Source: JAAYJM01 sp964498585
GTDB taxonomy: Bacteria; Bacteroidota; Ignavibacteria; Kapaibacteriales; UBA2268
Assembly (NCBI GenBank): GCA_964498585.1
Contig: CAZCHH010000026.1
Span: 1-46,928, forward strand
Reading direction: 5' to 3'
DNA: 46,928 bases
Position numbers and translations under genes: made by a program. Positions 17,673 to 25,251 of this stretch are shown piece by piece. Within the stretch, counting starts at the first letter, position 1. Each line of letters starts with the position of its first letter. The notes beneath the pieces were generated by a model. It had not been told where the DNA came from, did no database searches, and worked only from the letters and a program-made list of their open reading frames with translations.

Positions 17673-20132
17673 TTAAACAATTTTTTCTTTTTTGCAAAAT
17701 TGCAATTTCCAATTTAACTTTTCTTGGTCAAATTCTATTACAATTCTTTTAGATTTTTTTATTTGATTGTAGCCGGGTGAAAAATAATAATCTTCAACAA
17801 AGTAAGCACCATTGCTAAATGTAAGTATTATTTCTATTTCATTTCCCTTGTCATTCTGCTTATTTTCTTTGTCATTCTGAGCGTAGCGAAGAATCTCAAT
17901 GTTGGTTTTTCCACTTTTATCTTGAGATTCTTCACTTCGTTCGGAATGACAATAAGTTTTTCCAATGACGTTTCTGGATTCTTCACTTCGTTCAGCATTA
18001 CAAGAAGAAATAATAACTTCAGGTGATAAATGAAAACTTACTTTCTTTTTCCCTTGAATTTCGCAAAAATCTGTTCCTTCAATACAATCGTCATTAAAAT
18101 GGATTTCGCGGCGATGAGGATTTCCAAATCCACTATGCTCGCCAACAAATTTTTCATCGTTATATTCAATAACTTTTGCTTTTGCTCTGTCTGTTTTAAA
18201 CCAAAACAGGTCGTCAAGATTGTTTTCAGCCCATTCGTTTTGTTCTAATCCGTCAATAGTGAGCGTATTGTGGTATGCAGTTGAACGGAATAAATTTCGC
18301 ATTTTTGGATAACCGGTATAGGAAAATGTTCCGGGGTCAACAAATATGTCCTTTCCAAAAATATTTAATGTAAAAGAAAGCTGGTCATTATGGTTGTGTC
18401 CGCCTTTACCTTTTTGTCCTATGTTTCCACATCGGATAGTTGAGAAGTATGTTTCAGTTCTCTTTATGTAAATACCGAAATCTTTGTAAAAGAAATAGGG
18501 CTTTGTTTTTAATTTGAATTGCTTAAATTTTTCATTTTTCAAAAGATTTTTGAAAATGCTATTACTTTCATTCTTTTCTGTCATTCTGAACGCAGTGAAG
18601 AATCCAGACAGTAGTGGTTTCAATGACAATTTTCTGGATTCATCATTTCGCTTGGAATGACAATGTTGGCTGTCATTCTGATCGCAGCGAAGAATCTCAA
18701 AGTTTGTTTTGTTACTAATATTATGAGATACTTCACTTTGCTTGCAATTTAAAAAATTAAAAGTTAAATTATAAAAACTTGCAAAGAATCCGCTGTCGTT
18801 GTCGCCTATTTGCTCAATACTTCCGTCATTTTTTAGCAGATTAACAGAAAAATCAAATATTCTATTTATTCTTTCATAAATAATAGGTTTTAAATCAATC
18901 GTTAAATCTTTTTCGTTGATGAAAAAATGCTGTGATTTTAATGAATTAATCTCTTTTTTCCTAATAAATTTACATAGCTTGATTTTTAGTAGTTCATTGA
19001 TTTTATCTTCCTTTAAAGAAAGAGTCATTGCTAAACCAAATAAAATAATTTCTGTTGAAAAGTAATGGTAACAGGTTGATGCTTCAAAATTACCGCCATC
19101 TTCATTAAATTGGTAAATGATTTCATTGCAAAGTTCCTGTATAGCAAAGAAAAGTGTTTTATTTGAAAACTCATTTGTTGGGAGATAGGCAGAAAGGAAC
19201 AACATTCCAACAATATTTGCAAGGTAGTGATTGCCTCTTATTCTGTTACTCCATTCTAAGTTTTCACAGATAAATGCAAGATGTTCTGACAAACTTTTTG
19301 AAAAAGCAATACTAAACTGCTCATTAAAATGAAAACCTGCATTTCTATAAAAATCATAAGCTAGCAGCCAGTTTACTGCTCTGATAGCCACTTCCATTGC
19401 GACAGACCAGTGAACACCGTAATTAAATTTATTCGATTCTATAAAATCTAAAATCTGCTTTTGAAATGCTTCGAAATATACATTCGGGTCTTTAAGGTAT
19501 TTGGTGCTTTTTTGAGCAAGGAATGAAGCAAACGGAAAAATCAGAAGATGCTGCATCCGTCCAAGCTCCCAGATGTTTTTTATATCTACACCTTCTCCTT
19601 GATTTAGTTTTATTCTTTTCCCTAAAATTGTATTATCCCACTTAAAATCAGTTAATATGTCGTAGTGCCAGTCGATTTTTTTCTCATTGTTTTCATTTAA
19701 CAAACGGGCTTTTTTCCAATTTTTTCCAAAAAGAGAAAATTCATTACTAAGGTATTTTTCTGAAAGATAAGCGATTTCTTCTTTTTTTTCAAATAAATCA
19801 GAAATAGTCGGTGAAGAGAAATATGAATGAAGACTTTCATTCCCAGTAATGCTGAACGAAGTGAAGAATCCATAGGACAGTGGTTTAGACAAGGTTTCTC
19901 TTGATTCTTCACTAGGTTCAGAATGACAGGAGGAGATGGATTCTTCACTAGGTTCAGAATGACAGGAGGAGATGGATTCTTCACTAGGTTCAGAATGACA
20001 GGAGGAGATGGATTCTTCACTACGTTGCCAATGACAAAAAGATAAATATCGGTAAAAACGCTCCATTGCTTTTTCTAATGCAGCTTTTTTGGAGATTTTC
20101 CAGATTTTTCGAAATTTATAAAATTCTATCAA
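17673..20132 (-). CDS. Heparinase II/III-family protein with in-frame palindromic repeats
   Basis: 819 residues. An alginate-lyase-like alpha/alpha barrel spans about 140-420 ('HYDILTDFKWDN', 'WELGRMQHLLIF', 'GNHYLANIVGMLFLSAYLP'). The Heparinase II/III-like beta domain spans about 545-800, with 'GQKGKGGHNHNDQLSFTLNI', 'DPGTFSYTG' and 'FRSTAYHNTLTIDG'. Members cleave uronic acid-containing polysaccharides and often sit in capsule or LPS clusters. Three segments are not family sequence but family A repeats read in frame: about 33-96 ('CHSEPSEESISS' three times), 462-517 ('CHSKRNDESRK') and 710-760 ('CHSERSEESQ'). Without them the length falls to about 640. There is no signal peptide. The start is a TTG with a weak AAAGA site; ATG 20063 is an alternative. 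Confidence 0.82.
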   Translation of the reverse strand: MIEFYKFRKIWKISKKAALEKAMERFYRYLSFCHWQRSEESISSCHSEPSEESISSCHSEPSEESISSCHSEPSEESRETLSKPLSYGFFTSFSITGNESLHSYFSSPTISDLFEKKEEIAYLSEKYLSNEFSLFGKNWKKARLLNENNEKKIDWHYDILTDFKWDNTILGKRIKLNQGEGVDIKNIWELGRMQHLLIFPFASFLAQKSTKYLKDPNVYFEAFQKQILDFIESNKFNYGVHWSVAMEVAIRAVNWLLAYDFYRNAGFHFNEQFSIAFSKSLSEHLAFICENLEWSNRIRGNHYLANIVGMLFLSAYLPTNEFSNKTLFFAIQELCNEIIYQFNEDGGNFEASTCYHYFSTEIILFGLAMTLSLKEDKINELLKIKLCKFIRKKEINSLKSQHFFINEKDLTIDLKPIIYERINRIFDFSVNLLKNDGSIEQIGDNDSGFFASFYNLTFNFLNCKQSEVSHNISNKTNFEILRCDQNDSQHCHSKRNDESRKLSLKPLLSGFFTAFRMTEKNESNSIFKNLLKNEKFKQFKLKTKPYFFYKDFGIYIKRTETYFSTIRCGNIGQKGKGGHNHNDQLSFTLNIFGKDIFVDPGTFSYTGYPKMRNLFRSTAYHNTLTIDGLEQNEWAENNLDDLFWFKTDRAKAKVIEYNDEKFVGEHSGFGNPHRREIHFNDDCIEGTDFCEIQGKKKVSFHLSPEVIISSCNAERSEESRNVIGKTYCHSERSEESQDKSGKTNIEILRYAQNDKENKQNDKGNEIEIILTFSNGAYFVEDYYFSPGYNQIKKSKRIVIEFDQEKLNWKLQFCKKEKIV
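17871..18002. repeat. Family A repeat and a second half-copy inside the heparinase-family gene
   Basis: A full element at 17871-17950 (GTCATTCTGAGCGTAGCGAA ... TTCGGAATGAC), then a half-copy at 17963-18002 and a stub at 17849-17858. On the coding strand they encode 'CNAERSEES' and 'CHSERSEESQDK', then 'EILRYAQNDKE'. No stop codon is introduced. Confidence 0.85.
18580..18750. repeat. Two tandem family A repeats inside the heparinase-family gene
   Basis: Copies at 18580-18661 and 18672-18750. Translated on the minus strand they give 'FEILRCDQNDSQHCHSKRND' and then 'PLLSGFFTAFRMTEKNE'. They separate the alpha-helical domain from the beta domain. Confidence 0.85.
19846..20035. repeat. Family A repeat expanded into a 36-bp tandem array in the 5' coding region
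   Basis: A family A element (19846-19926) runs into three 36-bp units at 19903-19938, 19939-19974 and 19975-20010, with a fourth diverged unit to 20035. The unit begins GATTCTTCACTAGGTTCAGA. Because 36 is twelve codons, each unit adds the peptide CHSEPSEESISS without changing frame. Confidence 0.88.
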
Positions 20133-20288
20133 TTTAAATCTTTAATAGTGAAATTCATCTATTTATTTATAACAAAATTAATTAATTATTCTTATACTTT
20201 AAATACAAAAAGAATTTAGTTTGAAAGAAGAGGAATATTTTTTAAATTAAACTTTAAAATATTAAATATTGTAAAAGAAAGGTATAAA

Positions 20289-20657
20289 ATGAAGCGAATA
20301 ATTACAACAACTATATTAGGAGTAATCTTTGGTGTTGTTTGCACTCAAATATCTCATCAGGGCGAGGAAGCTTTGGCAATCGGGCCGTTCATTTCAATTT
20401 TGCTTTCAAGGGCATTGCTTGGTTTTGCTATTGGAATAAGTAAACTGAAAATGGACTGGTGGATTCACGGAATAGTGCTTGGTGGCTTATTTTCTTTACC
20501 GCTTGCTTTCAATGTTTTTTCAAACGAATGTCAAAATCAAATACTTTTGTTTTTCGGTTTCATTTTTCTCGGTATGATTTACGGTTTTTTAATTGAATTG
20601 ATTACAACTGTTTTGCTTAGAATGAAAAATAAAGAGGAAATTAGAACAGAAAGTTAA
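20289..20657 (+). CDS. Small integral membrane protein
   Basis: 122 residues with about four hydrophobic segments (near 5-22, 30-50, 56-78 and 82-108) and a charged C-terminus ('RMKNKEEIRTES'). The preceding GAAAGG supports the start. No family recognised and no conserved catalytic residues seen. The flanking genes do not suggest a role. Confidence 0.65.
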   Translation: MKRIITTTILGVIFGVVCTQISHQGEEALAIGPFISILLSRALLGFAIGISKLKMDWWIHGIVLGGLFSLPLAFNVFSNECQNQILLFFGFIFLGMIYGFLIELITTVLLRMKNKEEIRTES

Positions 20658-20673
20658 GAATTTGGGAGTTTCT

Positions 20674-20705
20674 AGTCATACGAACAACAAGTAGTTCTTA
20701 TGACT
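20674..20705. repeat. Hairpin repeat, family E
   Basis: AGTCATACGAAC (20674-20685) pairs with GTTCTTATGACT (20694-20705) with one mismatch; TTTAA follows. Confidence 0.6.
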
Positions 20706-20763
20706 TTAACCACTTCGTATTTCTTTGTCCAAATAGGATATTTATTTAACTTAAATTTTGTCA

Positions 20764-20844
20764 GTCATTCGCAACGTAGTGAACTATCCAAAGATTATTG
20801 GCTTGAATATCTTTTTCTGGATTCTTTGCTTTGCTCAGAATAAC
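20764..20844. repeat. Family A repeat, intergenic
   Basis: Starts GTCATTCGCAACGTAGTGAA and ends TTTGCTCAGAATAAC. A decayed copy in the gap before the AbiEii pair. Confidence 0.65.
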
Positions 20845-20906
20845 AAGTTTAAGAACTTTCCTATAATTAAATTCTGAAAGAAAAGCTAACTAAAGAAAAT
20901 AAACAA

Positions 20907-21185
20907 ATGGAAGAAAATAGCCCTGAAATAAAGCAGTTTATAAGAGAACGAAGCAGTATGTTTTGGTATATTCGCGAAGATGCCAAAGAAAATATTTCTT
21001 TAGATGTGCTGGTTGAATTTATTTTAAATTATGGCGATGCAAATGATGTTAGGGAGCTTTTTAAACTGCTTGGAGTTAAAAAAGTTGCCGAAATATTTTA
21101 TAAAAACACTTCTGGACTGCGTTGCAATTATTTTCCAAGAACCAAACATTTTTTCAACTTATACTTTCAAAGAAATGCACGATGA
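20907..21185 (+). CDS. Small partner protein of an AbiEii-type nucleotidyltransferase
   Basis: 92 residues, helical, no signal peptide. It resembles the short conserved protein ('...WY......E.....VEFILNYGD..DV..L...LG..KVAEIF...T') commonly encoded directly upstream of AbiEii-like nucleotidyltransferases in Bacteroidota, ending 'CNYFPRTKHFFNLYFQRNAR'. Its last eleven bases overlap the start of the next gene, which implies translational coupling. In such pairs the first gene is usually treated as the antitoxin or partner; that role is inferred from position, not from a recognised DNA-binding motif. Confidence 0.75.
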   Translation: MEENSPEIKQFIRERSSMFWYIREDAKENISLDVLVEFILNYGDANDVRELFKLLGVKKVAEIFYKNTSGLRCNYFPRTKHFFNLYFQRNAR

Positions 21186-21792
21186 AGTATTAACAAAAGA
21201 ACAAAAAGACATTCTCCCTCTAATTGCAGAATTTAAAAAAGAATTCTATTTAGTTGGCGGAACTGCTATTGCATTACAAATTGGGCATAGGTATTCTATT
21301 GATTTTGATTTGTTTTCTTTTAAAGAAATAAAAAGAAAAAGAATAAAAAAGATAATAGCAAAAAAGAATTTTATTGTTGATAAGGTTCATTATGAAGGAT
21401 ATGACCAAATGCACCTGAGCGTCAATAATATAAAAGTAACTTTTTTTCAATATGAACATTTCATTGAACATCCTGTGAACTATAAAGATATTATTTCTAT
21501 GCCAACGCTCCTTGATTTAGCTGCTATGAAAGCTTATGCACTTGGCGGACGTGCTAAATGGAAAGATTACGTTGATTTATACTTTTTATTAAAATATCAT
21601 TTTTCTTTTAAACAAATATCCAATAGAGCTATTGAGTTATTTGATAATTATTTTAATGAAAGATTATTTAAGGAAGAAATCTCTTATTTTAAAGATATTT
21701 CATATACCGAACAAATTGAATACGTTGGAACTCCAATTCCAGAAGAGGAAATAAAAGAGTTTTTGATTGATGTAGCAACAGAGCCGTTTTAA
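21175..21792 (+). CDS. Nucleotidyltransferase of the AbiEii/AbiGii toxin family
   Basis: 205 residues from the ATG at 21175 ('MHDEVLTKEQKDIL'). An in-frame upstream ATG at 21031 exists but would run through the preceding gene. The core motif 'FYLVGGTAIALQIGHRYSID', then 'FDLFS', is the DNA polymerase beta-like nucleotidyltransferase signature (GG-x-A with D-x-D). 'MPTLLDLAAMKAYALGGRAK' and then 'KDYVDLYFLL' are typical of AbiEii. Members of this superfamily, including MenT, transfer nucleotides to tRNA or protein and act as toxins; here that is inferred from family. It forms a coupled pair with 20907-21185. Confidence 0.85.
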   Translation: MHDEVLTKEQKDILPLIAEFKKEFYLVGGTAIALQIGHRYSIDFDLFSFKEIKRKRIKKIIAKKNFIVDKVHYEGYDQMHLSVNNIKVTFFQYEHFIEHPVNYKDIISMPTLLDLAAMKAYALGGRAKWKDYVDLYFLLKYHFSFKQISNRAIELFDNYFNERLFKEEISYFKDISYTEQIEYVGTPIPEEEIKEFLIDVATEPF

Positions 21793-21821
21793 TAATAATT
21801 TAAATTTTAGGATAAATAATT

Positions 21822-22286
21822 ATGAAGAAAATTTTTTTTATAACATTTACATTTTGCTTTTTGATTGTGATTTATTAAGGTTATTGTGAAGAAAATGTTT
21901 CGTATATTTCTCTGGGTTTTTCTATCAATGGTCATATAGAGGATTCCTATAATTTGTACATTATTGATACTACAGGACAAAATCAAATAAATTTCCATAT
22001 AAAAAGAAGTGGATTAAGTGAAGATATGATTATAAAGGAAATATTAATTGATTCAAATATATATTCTCAATTTTTATTTGAATTTAGAAATATTGATAAT
22101 ATTTCTGATAGTTTAAAATACAACAACTCTTATATTATAATGGCAATTATAAAAAAGGATAGTGTGGCTAAACGTTATTTTTTTAATTCACCATCTCAAA
22201 TTAATAAATATTTGGAAATAAGTGACAGAATATTAGGTAGTCGCAATTTTATGCCATTTAGAGACTATATGGATAAGTTGAAATAG
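21822..22286 (+). pseudogene. Secreted protein gene with stop codon inside the signal peptide
   Basis: The reading frame starts at ATG 21822 with 'MKKIFFITFTFCFLIVIY', meets TAA at 21876-21878, and then continues open in the same frame as 'GYCEENVSYISLGFSINGHI' and on to 22286. Removing the stop gives one 154-residue secreted protein with a normal Lys-Lys plus hydrophobic signal sequence. As it stands, only a TTG at 21954 could restart translation, without export. The mature part has no family I recognise. A single substitution (for example CAA or GAA to TAA) or a sequencing error explains it. Confidence 0.7.
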
Positions 22287-22298
22287 ATGAAATAAATA

Positions 22299-22317
22299 CT
22301 CTACGCACTGCGTAGAG
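22299..22317. repeat. Short perfect hairpin
   Basis: CTCTACGC-ACT-GCGTAGAG, an 8-bp stem 12 bases after the 22286 stop. There is no T-run, so its use as a terminator is doubtful. Confidence 0.6.
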
Positions 22318-22436
22318 AATTGAGCTGGACGCAAATAAAACTAACTACAGAACTATAGTCTCTTCATAGTTTGTTTTTTTTGTATTGACATCGTTCATAT
22401 ATTTTAAAATATAATTTCATAAAATTGCTATCATAA

Positions 22437-22500
22437 AACTCCCAAATAAATTTGGGAGTTATTCTAATAATTTGAGTAACTCCATAATTTATTATGGAGA
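22437..22500. repeat. Run of three adjacent hairpins
   Basis: First, AACTCCCAAA-TAAA-TTTGGGAGTT (22437-22460, perfect 10-bp stem). Second, GGAGTTA (22455-22461) can instead pair with TAACTCC (22477-22483). Third, CTCCATAA pairs with TTATGGAG (about 22480-22499). The alternatives are mutually exclusive. Confidence 0.5.
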
Positions 22501-22606
22501 TTGAAATCGCAAGTGTTATCTAAGAGGCAAATCTTCTAACACTTTTATTTTAATTATGGAAATAGGAGCTAAGAAGTAGCAGTAATAATTTTAGTAACTT
22601 TAAATT

Positions 22607-22761
22607 AATTCCGTAGGAATTATATATTTGTAACCAGAATAATCCTTGACTGTGCTTATCCCGTAGGGATTATATATTAAAGAAGCAAATTAATATTTAA
22701 TTCCTACGGAATAAAAAGACACTAAAAAATCAATGTTACAAATATTTTATCCCTACGGGAT
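22607..22761. repeat. BIME-like block of four CCGTAGG palindromes
   Basis: Palindromes AATTCCGTAGGAATT (22607-22621), ATCCCGTAGGGAT (22658-22670), ATTCCTACGGAAT (22700-22712) and ATCCCTACGGGAT (22749-22761). The first two carry the tail TATATATT to their right; the last two carry its complement to their left. The outer pair also shares TTTGTAAC / GTTACAAA, so the units are nested inverted repeats. With the hairpins at 22299-22500 this fills the 633-base gap before the AmrS gene. Confidence 0.7.
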
Positions 22762-22919
22762 AAGTTGAATAGCAGCACGTTTTAAAGATGTGGGTAATGA
22801 ATATACCCATCTCAAAAGAAAAATAAGATACATACTATTAACTTGTTGATATTATGACTAAAGACAAACACTATTTTTAATTATTGAATTATTTTAGTGA
22901 ACAAAAATTTTGAATAAAT

Positions 22920-23972
22920 ATGAATAATTTGTATTTCCACCCGGCTTTGCTTTATGAGAAATTAGAGAATAAAAGCGTTCACTGCTTACTTTGTTCACAT
23001 TTTTGTAAAATAAAAAATGGCGAACACGGCACTTGCGAATTACGCAAAAATATAGATGGAGAACTGTTTACAATTACCTGGGGGAAACCTGTAGGGCTTG
23101 CTATTGACCCAATAGAAAAGAAACCGCTCTACCACTTTAAACCGGGGAGTAAAGTGCTTTCATTCGGAACTCCGGGCTGCAATTTCACTTGCAAAAACTG
23201 CCAGAATAGTCATCTCTCGCAGCAATTCCACAATTCCTATGCTTTTATTTCAAATCCAATAATTAATATTGAACGTTTTTTTGAATTATGCTCAAAAGTA
23301 AATTTTGATGGAATTGCCTATACTTATTCAGAGCCAACTATTTTTTTTGAATATGCCCGTGATATGATTTTGCAGTCAAGGGAAATTCCAAAATATAAAA
23401 ATCTTTTTCATTTATTTGTAACAAATGGATTTTTCAGTCCTCAAACATTAGATATAATTTTAAAAGAAGAGTTGTTGCAAGCAATGAATATTGATTTGAA
23501 GTTTATGGATAATAGCTTTTATAAACAAATTACTGGTGGGCGACTTGAGCCAATATTAGAAAATATAAAAGCAATTTATGAGAGCAAAAAAATTGCATTA
23601 GAAATAACTAATCTTGTAATCAGCGGTTTTAATAATCGTGATGAGGATTTTGAAAAAATAAGCAGTTTTATTGCTGATGTGTCGGTTGATATTCCACTGC
23701 ATTTTAGCAGATTTTTCCCAAATTTCCAAATGCAAAATACAAAAGCGACAGATATAAACAACTTAATAAAAGCAAAAGAAATAGCGAAGAAAAATGGCTT
23801 AAAATATGTTTATATTGGAAATACAAATTTAAGCGATGCAAATAATACATATTGCCCTTTTTGCAACGAGTTATTAATCGCAAGAAATTATTATTCAATT
23901 GACTATAATTGTTTTAAAAATAAAGAGCCAATCTGCCCAAATTGCAAAAGGAAAATAGAGGTAATATTGTAA
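22920..23972 (+). CDS. amrS: AmmeMemoRadiSam-system radical SAM enzyme
   Basis: 350 residues. The radical SAM cluster ligands are Cys87, Cys91 and Cys94 in 'GTPGCNFTCKNCQN'. The family-typical N-terminal block 'HCLLCSHFCKIKNGEHGTCE' and 'GLAIDPIEKKPLYHFKPGSK' match the AmrS/PflA-like group. A C-terminal Cys-x2-Cys ... Cys-x2-Cys ('YCPFCNELL', 'ICPNCKRKI') may bind a metal. In other genomes amrS occurs with memo and AMMECR1 genes; neither is adjacent here. The chemical reaction of the system is not settled. No obvious RBS precedes the ATG. Confidence 0.9.
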   Translation: MNNLYFHPALLYEKLENKSVHCLLCSHFCKIKNGEHGTCELRKNIDGELFTITWGKPVGLAIDPIEKKPLYHFKPGSKVLSFGTPGCNFTCKNCQNSHLSQQFHNSYAFISNPIINIERFFELCSKVNFDGIAYTYSEPTIFFEYARDMILQSREIPKYKNLFHLFVTNGFFSPQTLDIILKEELLQAMNIDLKFMDNSFYKQITGGRLEPILENIKAIYESKKIALEITNLVISGFNNRDEDFEKISSFIADVSVDIPLHFSRFFPNFQMQNTKATDINNLIKAKEIAKKNGLKYVYIGNTNLSDANNTYCPFCNELLIARNYYSIDYNCFKNKEPICPNCKRKIEVIL

Positions 23973-23988
23973 AGGATTTTTAAAGGTT

Positions 23989-24223
23989 GTCATTCTGAAC
24001 GAAGTGAAGAATCTCAAACCTCGTGCTAACAATGACTTGTGAGATCCCTCTTCGTTGCCAATGACATTATTATTTTTGTCGGTCATTCTGAACGCAGTGA
24101 AGAATCCGGAGAGAGTGGTTGAAAAAATTTTATGGATTCTTCACTGCGTTCAGAATGACTGTGTTAAGTGATGTCATCTCCATTTAAATAAAAGTCTTCT
24201 TTTATCTGGAGATTCAGAATGAC
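23989..24223. repeat. Two family A repeats followed by a family B repeat
   Basis: Family A at 23989-24065 and 24082-24159, then family B at 24172-24223. The second A copy has perfect 26-bp inverted ends beginning GTCATTCTGAACGCAGTGAA. They fill much of the 402-base gap between the convergent amrS and pth genes; the remainder shows nothing. Confidence 0.85.
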
Positions 24224-24374
24224 TGTATTTTTTAGTAATATTTTTTGAAAAATCTGTGAAATCAGGTGAATCCTATAAATCAGTGGTTCAGACTTGCTTT
24301 TGTAAAGTTACTCATATCTTTACGCAAGTTAAAAATCTAACGTTTCTAATCCTTCTAAACCTTCTAACCTTACC

Positions 24375-24968
24375 TCAATTACTGAAAATTTTACCCGAAT
24401 TAATATCGGACATACCGCGGGAAACTCCAACTCTGAAAAAGTAAAGGAGTGCTTCTACAGAATTTTTTATCATTTGATTTCTTGCTTCAATTTCTTCTTG
24501 CTTGAAATCAGAAAGGACGTAATCCGCCATTTCGCCTTGCTCGAAATTTTTAGCAATTCCACATCTTAAACGTAGAAACTGTGAAGTGCCTGTTTCTTCT
24601 ATAATTGAAATAATTCCGTTATGCCCGCCATCGCCTCCATTTTTTCGCAAATGAATTTTTCCGACAGGGAAATTGTATTCATCTAAAATAACAATCATTT
24701 TTTCTGGAGGAATCTGGTAGTGGTTAATTATGCTTTTTACAGCTTTACCGGAGTTGTTCATAAAAGTAGTAGGAAGGGCAATCAATATTGACTGTCCTTC
24801 CACTTGAATAGTAGTATGGAAAAAGTTGCGGGCGTGGTTATATGTATTTTTTTTGCAATGGACAGCTAATTCATTTGCTACCATCCAGCCGATATTATGC
24901 CTGTTTCCTAAATATTTTTGCTCTGGATTGCCTAAACCTACAACCACCCAATCTATATTTTTACTCAT
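24375..24968 (-). CDS. pth: Peptidyl-tRNA hydrolase
   Basis: 197 residues, the normal size for bacterial Pth. 'VVVGLGNPEQKYLGNRHNIG' holds Asn14 and the catalytic His24; 'PTTFMNNSGKAV' and 'KNGGDGGHNGIISI' are further family blocks. It releases tRNA from peptidyl-tRNAs that fall off ribosomes. It stands alone on the minus strand; the frequent Bacteroidota neighbour rplY (ctc) is not next to it. Confidence 0.96.
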   Translation of the reverse strand: MSKNIDWVVVGLGNPEQKYLGNRHNIGWMVANELAVHCKKNTYNHARNFFHTTIQVEGQSILIALPTTFMNNSGKAVKSIINHYQIPPEKMIVILDEYNFPVGKIHLRKNGGDGGHNGIISIIEETGTSQFLRLRCGIAKNFEQGEMADYVLSDFKQEEIEARNQMIKNSVEALLYFFRVGVSRGMSDINSGKIFSN

Positions 24969-25047
24969 TAATTTTCATATATTTTAAAAAAATAAATACA
25001 AAATTAATGAAAAAATTAAAGTGAGTTCTAATAATTCATTTCTGTCT

Positions 25048-25100
25048 GACATTCTGAACCACACGATAAAGTAAGAACTTTATTTAAATGGAGAAGACAT
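25048..25100. repeat. Family B repeat (inverted)
   Basis: Reads GACATTCTGAACCACACGAT and ends ATGGAGAAGACAT, the reverse-oriented form of the 74-126 element. Confidence 0.65.
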
Positions 25101-25108
25101 CATTGTCT

Positions 25109-25246
25109 GTCATTCTGACGGATGTCAGAATCCATCTTGCTGTTTGGTCATTAGTTGTTAGTAAAAATACTAATGACGAATAACGAATGACTAATGACCT
25201 ATAAAAACTTTTTTTAAAGATGGATTCTGACATCCGTCAGAATAAC
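25109..25246. repeat. Complete 138-bp MITE-like element, family C
   Basis: The terminal inverted repeats match at 29 of 30 positions. The left arm starts GTCATTCTGACGGATGTCAG and the right arm ends ATCCGTCAGAATAAC. The interior is 'TGCTGTTTGGTCATTAGT' plus runs of (A)CTAATGA-like words. No coding capacity. A second full copy is at 32093-32236. Confidence 0.85.
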
Positions 25247-25251
25247 AATTA

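Noticed and set aside
19697..20020. A 107-codon minus-strand frame with repeated 'KNPSPPVILNLV' peptide
   Set aside because: This is the 36-bp tandem array read in another frame; the heparinase-family frame is supported by conserved domains.
21031..21174. N-terminal extension of the AbiEii-type protein from the upstream ATG
   Set aside because: It would overlap most of the preceding conserved gene, and the AbiEii similarity begins only after 21175.
22607..22761. Possible CRISPR array (regularly placed CCGTAGG repeats)
   Set aside because: The repeats are only 13-15 bp, alternate in orientation, and the intervals are conserved tails rather than unique spacers.
24256..24444. A 62-codon frame behind amrS
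   Set aside because: It overlaps the 3' end of pth on the other strand and has low-complexity composition.
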